The position numbers were made by a program, and so were the translations under genes. Source: CAWDVK01 sp963805715 (GTDB taxonomy: Bacteria > Actinomycetota > Actinomycetes > Streptosporangiales > Streptosporangiaceae). From it: a stretch of 64,000 bases of DNA. Under the pieces are notes generated by a model that was not told the DNA's origin, searched no databases, and saw nothing but the letters and a program-made list of their open reading frames with translations. Location of the stretch: positions 359,515 through 423,514 of the forward strand of contig CAWDVK010000007.1 in the NCBI GenBank assembly GCA_963805715.1. Reading direction: 5' to 3'. This document shows positions 55,846 to 64,000 of the stretch, piece after piece (position 1 is the first letter of the stretch; the number at the start of each line of letters is the position of its first letter).

Positions 55846-57002
55846 CCCCAAGTCGATGATGTCGCCGGTCAGGTGCTGGCAGATTGGCTGCGCGGTGCGG
55901 ATGCCGTCGTTCTGGCAGACGTAGTCGGGGATCTGGGTGCCGTGGCGGGAGTGGTAGCGGATGGTCATCCGCCGTCCGCACCGGCCGCAGACGACCAGGC
56001 CTTGCAGCAGTGCGGTGCCTTCGCGGGGCGGGCCGGCGGCGCGGTCGTCGCCGCGGGCGGCGGCGTTGGCGGTGAGGACGGCGAGGTTGGCCTCGTGCTG
56101 GGCCCAGGTGAGGTACCCGGGGTGGTGGTCTTTGATCAGGACCGTCCATTCGGCGATGGGCTTGACGGTGGTGTGGTGGTGTCCGTCCAGGCCGGTGGTG
56201 TGGCGTGCCCGTCCGTAGGCGTAGGCGCCGGCGTAGGCGGGGTTGTGCAAGGTCTTGATGACCCGGTCGTGGGTGAGCGGCTGGAAGAACAGCTCACCGT
56301 GGCGGGGTCCGCGATGGTGGCGGGCGGGGAAGGTCAGCTGCTGTTCGCGGAACGCCCTGACGACACCGAACGCCGATCCGGTGGCGGTGAAGGTGTCGAA
56401 CAGCAGCGCACGGCGTGGCGCACTTCGGCGTCGGGGTCCAGGATCACCTGGCCGTGGTGGTCGTGGACCAGGCCGATCGGGAGGGCGAGCGCGAGCTCGC
56501 CGCGGCGGGCCTTGGCCAGGATCCCGCCGCGCATCCGCGCGCGCAGGAAATGCAATTCGAATTCCGAGATCTGGCCTTTCATCCCCAGCAAGACGCGGTC
56601 GTTGAAGATGGCCGGGTCATACAGGCCGTCCTCGTCGCAGGTGAGGGTGTCGGCGTGGGCGCAGATCTTGACGAGCTGCTGCCAGTCGGCGGAGTCGCGG
56701 GCCAGCCGGGAGCATTCCAGGCCCAGGACGATGCCGGCGCGGCCCAGGGAGACCTCGGCGACCAGGTGCTGGAACCCGGCCCGGTCGGCGGCGCTGGCGC
56801 CGGAGTGGCCCTGATCGATGTCGATGACGTGGATTTTGTCCTCGGGCCAGCCGAGCGCGACCGCGCGGTTTTTCAGGTCGTATTGCCGCCCGGTCGACTC
56901 GGTGTTGTTGAGCACCTGGTAGAGGGTGGACTGGCGTATGTAGAGGTAGGCGTCGCGGCGCAGCCGCGCGGGGGTCACTTTGGCGGTGTCGTCGCCGTTC
57001 AT
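55846..57002 (-). pseudogene. Large serine recombinase, catalytic and zinc-ribbon part (frameshifted)
   Basis: The N-terminus reads LYIRQSTLYQVLNNTESTGRQY, with catalytic Ser in the YIRQST motif; GHSGASAADRAGFQHLVAEV and LECSRLARDS are resolvase blocks. A one-base loss near 56407 changes frame; the continuation has LHNPAYAGAYAYGRARH (recombinase domain) and the zinc ribbon VVCGRCGRRMTIRY...YVCQ. Translation then runs into the IS3 element after GDIIDLG. With the C-terminal part at 53481-54549 it makes one protein of roughly 740 residues. Confidence 0.83.
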
Positions 57003-57034
57003 GGGCGGGCCTTCCTGCTGATGGGCGTGGGTGG

Positions 57035-57481
57035 TTAACGGCGGGCATGGTGGAGCGCCATCTGCGCGAGCACCGCGACGATCTCCGCGGTGAGCGGCAG
57101 CGACGTGCAGGCCGGCGAGCGGGCATCACCTCCGTTCGTGCTCGTATCGGGCGGGACAGGGTCGGGGGCGGGCAAGGACGGGCCGGCCTGCGGCATCGCT
57201 GCTGCCTGGTGGTCGCCAGCGCCGGGATCGGCGGCGGGCCCCTGGGCCAGCCAGGACGCCATTCCCCGGGCGGCCAGCACCGGCAGCTGATACCGCCAGC
57301 CGCCGCCCGCGCCGGCCAGCGCGATCGCGCGCAGGGCCTCATAGCGCTCGATTGCCGGATCTGCGCCCGGCGGCCCGGGCTGCGGCGCCGCGCCGCGGCT
57401 GTCAGCCGCGGCGGCCGCTTTTGGGCGCCGCCGGCCCGGGGGTCTCGGCCCCGGGGCCGGTGAGCCGCCGCTCCAGCGCAC
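57035..57481 (-). CDS. Small protein of the serine-recombinase cassette
   Basis: Between the HTH gene and the recombinase, with an 80-bp overlap with the HTH gene if GTG 57481 is the start; a later start is possible. The C-terminal part AIERYEALRAIALAGAGGGWRYQLPVLAARGMASWL and LPLTAEIVAVLAQMALHHAR looks conserved in style, while the N-terminus is Pro/Gly-rich. Function unknown; it may be an accessory factor of the recombinase. Confidence 0.55.
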   Translation of the reverse strand: MRWSGGSPAPGPRPPGRRRPKAAAAADSRGAAPQPGPPGADPAIERYEALRAIALAGAGGGWRYQLPVLAARGMASWLAQGPAADPGAGDHQAAAMPQAGPSLPAPDPVPPDTSTNGGDARSPACTSLPLTAEIVAVLAQMALHHARR

Positions 57482-57908
57482 GGCGCACCGAGCGGGGATG
57501 CACCTGGATACCGAACCGCTGCGCGGCCCGCGCGGCCAGCTCGCCGAAGGTCAGCCCGGGATCCTGCTCGAGCAGGCCCTGCAGGTGGTCCAGCACCGGC
57601 CCGGTGAGCTTGTGCCCCCCTTTGGGGCCCGGCTTGCCCGGGATCAGCGCGGCCAGCCCGCCGGCGGCCAGTGCCGCCCGGGCGTTGTAGACGCTCTGGC
57701 GCGCGAACCCGAACGCCCCGGCGGCCGCGGACACCGGCACGCCCTCCACCTCGACCTGCCGCACCATCTCGTACTTCACCTGCAGCAGATCGGCGGGATC
57801 GAAGAAACCGCCAGCGGCGAACGCCGGGTCGGTCACCTTCTGCGGATCGCTGTTCAGCGTCCGTGACGCCGCCAGCGCGGCCTCCTTGGCGTCGTCCCGC
57901 CTGGCCAT
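57402..57908 (-). CDS. Helix-turn-helix protein of the serine-recombinase cassette
   Basis: A 168-residue protein with a homeodomain-like HTH (VKYEMVRQVEVEGVPVSAAAGAFGFARQSVYNARAAL) and a second winged-helix-like half (LTFGELAARAAQRFGIQVHPRSVRRALERRL), similar to the N-terminal DNA-binding part of IS630-type transposases but with no DDE domain. Probably regulates or assists the cassette recombinase. Confidence 0.78.
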   Translation of the reverse strand: MARRDDAKEAALAASRTLNSDPQKVTDPAFAAGGFFDPADLLQVKYEMVRQVEVEGVPVSAAAGAFGFARQSVYNARAALAAGGLAALIPGKPGPKGGHKLTGPVLDHLQGLLEQDPGLTFGELAARAAQRFGIQVHPRSVRRALERRLTGPGAETPGPAAPKSGRRG

Positions 57909-58082
57909 GCCGCCTCCCGCAACCGGATCTCGTCCATGTAATTACATCACATAGATCACGCAGGAAGAGCAGGACCGGGCGCACTGATATCAAGAAAGCC
58001 AGCTTGACACCCAGAAGTTCTTGCGGAGAACCGCCTGATCGCTGACTGCCTGATCGTGCTCCGGACATAATCCGCTGGGCAC

Positions 58083-58349
58083 TCATGACATAATCCCGTG
58101 GACAGCTGCCAGGCACGCGCTGACCAGATCAGCCAACTGCACCAGATCCTCAGCGCGGAACGCCGCCCGGCCCGCAGCGACCACCACGAACGGATCAGGC
58201 GCCACCAGATCAGTCCATGCCGCCGGCGCGCTCACCAGCTCTCCAGCGGCATCGAGGAAGTAGACCAGATCCGACTGCCACGCCTGCAGCCGCTTGACGA
58301 ACTCGAACGACTGCCCGAACAGCGGATGGAACCGGTGCGTCACCCGCAC
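58083..58349 (-). CDS. DUF5372-like small protein of the cassette
   Basis: An 88-residue protein starting MRVTHRFHPLFGQSFEFVKRLQAW and continuing RVYFLD-like LVYFLDAAGELVSAPAAWTDLVAPDPFVVVAAGRAAFRAEDLVQLADLV. I recognise this as the DUF5372 type, which often travels with recombinase genes. First gene of the leftward cassette. Function unknown. Confidence 0.75.
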   Translation of the reverse strand: MRVTHRFHPLFGQSFEFVKRLQAWQSDLVYFLDAAGELVSAPAAWTDLVAPDPFVVVAAGRAAFRAEDLVQLADLVSACLAAVHGIMS

Positions 58350-58387
58350 CCGGCCCGCGGGCGCCCGATCACCCAGACCATTCGCAA

Positions 58388-58600
58388 TTGACGGCCCGCT
58401 TGAACAACCCGGCAGAGCGCGAGATAGGGATGTCCAAGCTGCGGATCAAGGTATCGGGATGCATGCGGTCAATCACCGGAGCCGAAGCCTTCTGCGCCAT
58501 CCGCTCCTACCTGGCGACCGCCGCCAAGCACGGCATCGGCATGCTCGACGCGCTCACCACAGCAGCGACCGGATCGCCCTGGATTCCCGGCAGCACATAA
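58388..58600 (+). pseudogene. IS66-family transposase, C-terminal fragment
   Basis: Reads NNPAEREIGMSKLRIKVSGCMRSITGAEAFCAIRSYLATAAKHG, the Glu-containing end of an IS66 transposase and its C-terminal helix. It is separated from the 5' part by the serine-recombinase cassette. The first residues (NNPA) align to the same positions as the last residues of the 5' part (DNDQA), so the join is not a clean insertion. Confidence 0.85.
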
Positions 58601-58612
58601 CACCCCGACGCC

Positions 58613-58629
58613 GGAACCTATCCAGTTAC
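58613..58629. repeat. IS66-family right terminal inverted repeat
   Basis: GGAACCTATCCAGTTAC, followed directly by the second copy of the target duplication GATGCAAC. Confidence 0.9.
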
Positions 58630-59121
58630 GATGCAACTAAGCGGCAGGATGTCGAGAGGAACGGGGAGCTTTCCAGTAGCCTGAAGAACACCGATTTCTC
58701 GCTGGAGCGGACGATGCGCCGCGCGGGCTACTCGGCCGGGACGATCGCGGCGGCGATGAACACCGGGCGCGCCGACCGGATATTCAGCTCCGCCCGGGCC
58801 CGGTGCCAAAGCATCCAGGACAAGGGAGTCGTGGCTGCTATCGTCGGGCTGGCGGATACGCGGAGCCTGGGCGCGAATTTTGTCACGCTGGACGATGCGC
58901 TGGCTGACTACCTCGGCCGCAAGCGGGATGCCGAGTCAGTAGAGTTCTTCACCAGGCACTGGGAGCCCTACTACCGTGCGGTCGAGGAGTATCTCATCGG
59001 GCAGTCGCCGGGTCTCGACCTGCAGATGACCGTCGAAGACATTTACCATGAGACAGTCTTTACTGATGTCTTCGGCCCGGAGCCTTCTCGGCAGCTGAAG
59101 GAACGCTACGCGTTCCGCTGA
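58630..59121 (+). pseudogene. HD-domain protein, 3' half (after IS66-family insertion)
   Basis: Begins with the second GATGCAAC copy and reads DATKRQDVERNGELSSSLKNTDFSLERTMRRAGYSAGTIAAAMN, to TGA 59119-59121 (ends KERYAFR). It supplies the rest of the HD domain and a helical C-terminus. Precise excision of the element with one copy of the 8-bp repeat would give an intact protein of about 285 residues. It has no start codon of its own. Confidence 0.82.
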
Positions 59122-59248
59122 GCTCCTTATCGGCCGGCCAGCGTATCCAGCCGTCGCTCCTGCTGATGGCCCGCCACGGCGGCCGGGCGTCACCCGGCCG
59201 GGGCGCCCAGCCAGGGAGCACCCCGACCAGCCTCCCGGGATAGGCTCT

Positions 59249-59310
59249 GGCAGCCAGCCGGAGGCGGCGGGCAGCCAGCCCGAGGCGGCGGGCAGCCAGC
59301 CCGAGGCGAT
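59249..59310. repeat. 21-bp tandem repeat upstream of aldehyde dehydrogenase
   Basis: Three copies of a 21-bp unit beginning GCAGCCAGCC and containing GAGGCGGCGG, in the 294-nt gap between the HD gene and the dehydrogenase. The last copy diverges at its end. No gene is seen in this gap. Confidence 0.8.
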
Positions 59311-59415
59311 CCTGAGGCGCCCGCGCGATGTCGCCGCGAGGCCGGCGGAGGATCGGACGCGCGGGTGCGCCAGAATTGGAGCCCAGGTGCAGCCAGCTCA
59401 GTGGCAGGGACTCTG

Positions 59416-60916
<1,501 letters not shown>

Positions 60917-60924
<8 letters not shown>

Positions 60925-62296
60925 CCGCCGCGCCGCCAGGGGCCCGTCGGCCAGGGATCCTGCCGAGAACCCCGCCAAGGCGCCATCAGCCAAGGGCCCC
61001 GCCAAGGCGCCACGAGCCAAGGGCCCGGCCAAGGCGCCACGAGCCAAGGGCCCCGCCAAGGCGCCATCAGCCAAGGACCCCGCCAAGGCGCCATCAGCCA
61101 AGGACCCCGCCAAGGCGCCATCAGCCAAGGACCCCGCCAAGGCGCCATCAGCCAAGGACCCCGCCACCAAGAGCCCGCCGGCCAAGACCCCGTCCGTGCA
61201 AGACCCCGCCGCCAAGGCGACTCCGGTCAGGGATCAGGCCGCCCGGAGATCGCGCGCCGCGCGGACCGCCGAAACGCCGCTCGCCAGCGACCGGGCAGTG
61301 CGGGACGCGCCAGCCGGGACCCGGGCAGCCCGGCCGCCGGCAGTCGGCAGCCCGGCCGGCCGCCACGGCCCTGCGGCCAGGCTCGACGTGCGGAAGACCT
61401 ACAAGCTGTTCGTCGGCGGCGCCTTCCCGCGCTCGGAGTCGGGCCGGTCGTATCCGGTGCGCACCCCGGACGGCACCCTGCTCGGGTACGCCGCGCAGGC
61501 GTCGAGGAAGGACGCGCGAGACGCGGTCCGGGCGGCCAGGAGCGCCTTCGCCGGCTGGTCGGGCGCGACCGCCTACAACCGGGGCCAGGTGCTCTACCGG
61601 GTAGCGGAGCTGATGGAAGGACGCTTCGCCCAGTTCGCCGCCGACGTGGCCGCCGCCGAGGGCCTGCCGGCCAGCGCGTCCATGATCACGGAGTTTTCTC
61701 AGTCAGGTGAACCGAGAAAACTCCGTGATCATGAAAATGGTGCCGGGGCGGACGGCGTGGTCGCGGCGGCGATCGACCGTTGGGTCTGGTACGCCGGCTG
61801 GCCGGACAAGATCGCCCAGGTGGCCGGCGGCGCTAACCCGGTGGCCGGGCCCTACTTCAACTTCAGCGTGCCGGAGCCGACCGGCGTCGTCGCGGTCATC
61901 GCGCCGCCGGGTTCCAGCCTGCTCGGGCTGGTCAGCGTGCTGGCGCCGGTGATCGCGACCGGCAACACCGCGGTCGTGGTCACCAGCGAGCATCGCCCGC
62001 TGCCGTCGGTGACCCTCGCCGAGGTGCTGGCCACGTCCGACGTGCCGCCCGGCGTTGTCAACCTGCTGACCGGGCACACGGCCGAACTCGCTCCCGTCCT
62101 CGCCGGGCACATGGACGTGAACGCCGTCGACCTGACCGGGGCCCCGCCGGACGGCCGGGCCGAGCTGGAGTGGCTGGCGGCCGGGAACATCAAGCGCGTG
62201 CTGCAGGCCGACGACGACTGGGCGGCGCCGCCGGGCACGCGCAGGATGCTCGCGTTCCTGGAGACCAAGACGGTCTGGCATCCGGTCGGCATCTAG
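60917..62296 (+). CDS. Cysteine-free aldehyde dehydrogenase-like partner protein
   Basis: The first 150 residues are a Lys/Ala/Pro-rich disordered segment including seven AKAPSAKDP-type repeats. An ALDH-like domain follows: KLFVGGAFPRSESGRSYPV, GQVLYRVAELMEGR, DRWVWYAGWPDKIAQV, NFSVPEPTGVVAVIAP and VPPGVVNLLTGH. It then ends soon after the cofactor region; the catalytic Cys segment is absent and the protein has no cysteine at all. An in-frame 53-bp hairpin interrupts the domain at 61681. Co-translated with the active dehydrogenase (8-bp overlap), so it may be a structural or regulatory subunit. Confidence 0.82.
60974..61162. repeat. 27-bp tandem repeat in the ALDH-like partner gene
   Basis: Seven copies with a 27-bp period. 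The core AAGGCGCCATCAGCCAAGG alternates with a CACGAG variant in copies 2-3. Each encodes a nine-residue Lys-Ala-Pro unit, giving a basic, flexible N-terminal tail. Confidence 0.93.
61681..61733. repeat. Perfect 20-bp inverted repeat inside the ALDH-like gene
   Basis: CATGATCACGGAGTTTTCTC and its exact complement are separated by 13 nt (AGTCAGGTGAACC). It is far richer in A/T than the coding DNA around it and adds about 20 residues (near SMITEFSQ...KLRDHEN) where homologues are expected to run straight from the ADVAAAEG helix to the AIDRWVWYAGW helix. Looks like a short palindromic element that landed in frame. Confidence 0.85.
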
Positions 62297-62329
62297 CCGG
62301 CCGCCAGCCGACCGCAGCCGGCCGGGACC

Positions 62330-62782
62330 TCAGCCGACGAACAGCGAGATGCTGTCCGCTACGCAGGCTGCCTTGTCCTGCCCGTCGATCTCGACGGTCA
62401 CCCGCGCGTGCGAGAGCAGGCCGAGGTGCGTCTGCCTGATCTCGGTCAGCGTCGCCCCGGCCCGGATCTGCGAGCCGGTGGGCACCGGGGCGGGGAAGCG
62501 GACCCGGTCGAGCCCGTAATTGATCGCCATGGTCAGGTTCTCGATCCGGAAGATCTGCGAGATCAGCACCGGCAGCATGGACAGCGTCAGGTAGCCGTGC
62601 GCGATGGTGCCGCTGAACGGCCCCCCGGCGGCCCGTTCCGGGTCGATGTGGATCCACTGGTGGTCGCCGGTCGCGTCGGCGAACGTATCGACCTGCTGCT
62701 GGGTCACCTCGTGCCACTCGCTGTAGCCGAGGTGCTCGCCCTTGGCCGCCGCGAACTCGTCCAGGCTGGTGAATGTCCGCAC
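62330..62782 (-). CDS. MaoC-type (R)-specific enoyl-CoA hydratase family protein
   Basis: Single hot-dog domain of 150 residues with the hydratase-2 motif FADATGDHQWIHIDPERAAGGPFSGTIAHGYLTLSMLP, which carries the Asp and His catalytic residues. GGGAGG lies 6 nt from GTG 62782. Likely hydrates trans-2-enoyl-CoA; may serve fatty acid or polyhydroxyalkanoate metabolism. Stands alone, leftward. Confidence 0.9.
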   Translation of the reverse strand: MRTFTSLDEFAAAKGEHLGYSEWHEVTQQQVDTFADATGDHQWIHIDPERAAGGPFSGTIAHGYLTLSMLPVLISQIFRIENLTMAINYGLDRVRFPAPVPTGSQIRAGATLTEIRQTHLGLLSHARVTVEIDGQDKAACVADSISLFVG

Positions 62783-62857
62783 GGTCTGCCTCCCTGAGTA
62801 CGCGGATTTGTCATGCCAGAACGGATCCTAAAGGTCACCCTGCTTGGTCGCCCAGCG

Positions 62858-63499
62858 CTAGATGGCGCCGAACAGCCGGTCCCCGGCGTCTCCCAGCCCT
62901 GGCACGATATAGCCCTTGTCATTCAGGTGGGTGTCGACCGCGGCCGTCACCACCCGGACGGTGACCGGCAGATCGTCGGGGAATGCCTCGGCTACCCTGG
63001 CCAGCCCCTCGGGCGCGGCGAGCAGGCAGATGGCCGTCACCCCGGCTGCGCCGCGGGCCACCAGCATGCTGATCACCGTCTCCAGCGTGCCGCCGGTGGC
63101 GAGCATCGGGTCCAGCACGAACGCCTCACGTCCGGTCAGGTCGGCGGGCAGCCGGGCCGCGTATGTCGACGCGACCAGCGTCTCCTCGTCCCTGGCCAGG
63201 CCGACGAACCCAACGTCGGCCCTGGGCAGCAGCCGGGCCATTCCGTCCAGCATGCCGATGCCGGCCCGCAGCACCGGCACGACCAGCGGGACCGGCCGGG
63301 CCAGCTTGACGCCTTCTGCCGTCCCGAGCGGCGTGTGCACGGACACTGGCTCGACCGGGATGTGCCGGGTGGCCTCGTAGGCCAGCAGCGTGACGAGCTC
63401 GTCAGCGAGCCGCCGGAACGTCGGGCTCTCGGTGTGGATGTCGCGCAGCGCGGTGAGCTTGTGCGCGACGAGCGGGTGATCGGCGACTAGCGTCTGCAT
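62858..63499 (-). CDS. upp: Uracil phosphoribosyltransferase
   Basis: Converts uracil and PRPP to UMP. PRPP loop VLDPMLATGGTLET; uracil-binding C-terminus YIVPGLGDAGDRLFG; PVLRAGIGMLDGM early. 213 residues, typical. It recovers uracil released by the pyrimidine nucleoside phosphorylase in the same region. Leftward; 75 nt from the MaoC gene, so a two-gene transcript is possible. Confidence 0.95.
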   Translation of the reverse strand: MQTLVADHPLVAHKLTALRDIHTESPTFRRLADELVTLLAYEATRHIPVEPVSVHTPLGTAEGVKLARPVPLVVPVLRAGIGMLDGMARLLPRADVGFVGLARDEETLVASTYAARLPADLTGREAFVLDPMLATGGTLETVISMLVARGAAGVTAICLLAAPEGLARVAEAFPDDLPVTVRVVTAAVDTHLNDKGYIVPGLGDAGDRLFGAI

Positions 63500-63606
63500 G
63501 AGGGGTAGTTTGGCAGATCATGGCGCCTGGCCGGCCGCGCACGTCATCGCGGCGCCGGCCGGGCGCGCTGCGGCCAGGCCGGGGGATCCGCGTTGCTGGC
63601 TGCCGA

Positions 63607-63843
63607 TCACTCTTCGCGATCATCGGGTTTCGGCTGCGTGTCGTCGTGCCGTGGCTGGTACCAGGTCGCGGTGCAGGTGACACTGCGGCAGCGGACCCAG
63701 AGATGGCCGCGGCCGGGATGCCGCAGCGCGCCGGCGCAGTCGCAGGGCATCCAGCCCACGATGACCCGCCCCGGAGCCCAGGGATGCCCGGCCGGGCAGT
63801 GCTCCGGATAACGCCACCAAGCGGGCCGCCTGACATCGTCCAT
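63607..63843 (-). CDS. Small Cys/His-rich protein, likely zinc-binding
   Basis: A 78-residue protein: the N-terminal WWRYPEHCPAGHPWAPGRVIVGWMPCDC, then HPGRGHLWVRCRSVTCTATWYQPRH. Five cysteines and several His are arranged in Cys-x-x-Gly-His and Cys-x-Cys pairs, as in a zinc ribbon. Similar small proteins are frequent in actinobacteria, with no known role. I choose ATG 63843 (MDDVRRP); the frame extends to 63882. Confidence 0.7.
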   Translation of the reverse strand: MDDVRRPAWWRYPEHCPAGHPWAPGRVIVGWMPCDCAGALRHPGRGHLWVRCRSVTCTATWYQPRHDDTQPKPDDREE

Positions 63844-64000
63844 CCGGATAGTAGAACACAAGTTCGACCAGCTCGGCGGCAATGGGCCGAGATGCGCGGT
63901 GTCCTCCTGACCGCCCGGCGGTCGGCTGCCTGCCTGGCGAACGGAAGTGAGCCATGTGACGCACGTTCCTGATGCTTCAGGAGGGTGACGGGCTTGAGCG
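63844..64000. other. Window end; possible gene start at 63994
   Basis: No complete gene. AGGAGG at 63979-63984 lies 9 nt before a TTG at 63994, so a rightward gene may begin at the edge; only two codons are visible. The rest shows nothing recognisable. Confidence 0.3.

Larger units (their letters stand above)
53485..58400. mobile_element. Serine-recombinase cassette inserted in the IS66 transposase gene
   Basis: About 4.9 kb, all native genes leftward: DUF5372-type protein (58349-58083), helix-turn-helix protein (57908-57402), a small protein (57481-57035) and a large serine recombinase (57002 to 53481, split by an IS3 element). Without the IS3 the cassette is about 3.6 kb. The recombinase stop codon is formed by the IS66 sequence at the left border. 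Exact borders are approximate and no target duplication is seen, as expected for serine recombination. Confidence 0.75.
52067..58629. mobile_element. IS66-family element (ISBst12-like) carrying nested insertions
   Basis: 6563-bp insertion with matching ends GTAACTGGATAGGT (left, 52067-52080) and the inverted copy ACCTATCCAGTTAC (right, 58616-58629), flanked by the 8-bp direct repeat GATGCAAC (52059-52066 and 58630-58637). Ends starting GTAA and an 8-bp duplication are IS66 hallmarks. The native content is one transposase gene, as in the ISBst12 subgroup; about 4.9 kb of other mobile DNA sits inside that gene. Because the transposase is broken, movement would need a helper copy. Confidence 0.9.

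Noticed and set aside
62782..62858. Intergenic stretch checked for a tRNA or riboswitch
   Set aside because: No cloverleaf, conserved T-loop or riboswitch core could be drawn; no tRNA or rRNA gene was seen anywhere in the window.

Overview
The window is high-GC (above 70% by eye) actinomycete chromosome: GTG and TTG starts are common, genes overlap by 4-14 bp, and there are actinobacterial families such as a mycothiol-dependent maleylpyruvate isomerase-like protein, DUF3052 and a Tat-exported dimethylformamidase-like protein. I cannot name the genus; a soil or plant-associated filamentous actinomycete is likely.

Layout. 1-4.7 kb: a small membrane protein, a polysaccharide deacetylase and a three-gene sugar cluster (aminotransferase, epimerase, glycosyltransferase). 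4.7-16 kb: a respiratory locus. A leftward set (response regulator, histidine kinase, TlpA-like thioredoxin, anchored protein, CtaG) diverges from a rightward oxidase set (cupredoxin, subunits II, I and III, second CtaG, small membrane protein, CtaB). 16-27 kb: a Tat-exported protein, a LolA-like protein with an ABC exporter, a MarR/NmrA-like divergent pair, an acyl-CoA synthetase, a DinG-type helicase and a hydrolase. 27-37.6 kb: small enzymes and stress proteins (DUF1203, pirin, TetR/MFS pair, universal stress protein, glyoxalase-fold protein, DUF3052, XdhC-like, Mop, carbonic anhydrase). 37.6-51.5 kb: a nucleoside uptake and salvage island. Leftward are a BMP lipoprotein, an ABC ATPase, two permeases, purine nucleoside phosphorylase and a phosphohexo/pentomutase; rightward are cytidine deaminase, thymidine phosphorylase, adenosine deaminase and deoxyribose-phosphate aldolase. 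51.7-59.1 kb: an HD-domain gene split by a three-layer nest of mobile elements. An IS66-family element (8-bp target duplication, matching inverted ends) carries a serine-recombinase cassette inside its transposase gene, and that cassette carries an IS3-family element inside the recombinase gene. 59.2-64 kb: an aldehyde dehydrogenase pair (the second lacks cysteine), a MaoC-type dehydratase, uracil phosphoribosyltransferase and a small Cys-rich protein.

How the genes work together. ABC import of nucleosides, phosphorolysis and deamination feed deoxyribose/ribose phosphates to the mutase and DeoC. The acetaldehyde released by DeoC could go to the dehydrogenase downstream, and Upp recovers uracil. 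In the respiratory locus, the CtaG, TlpA and CtaB proteins supply copper, thiol and heme maturation for the oxidase, and the two-component system is a plausible regulator.

Two window-wide features stand out. At least eleven coding frames are broken by a single small indel, in resident and mobile genes alike, so many may be assembly errors. There are also eight GC-rich tandem-repeat arrays; all five inside genes have periods divisible by three (15, 15, 15, 24, 27 bp), while the intergenic ones have periods of 13, 17 and 21 bp.
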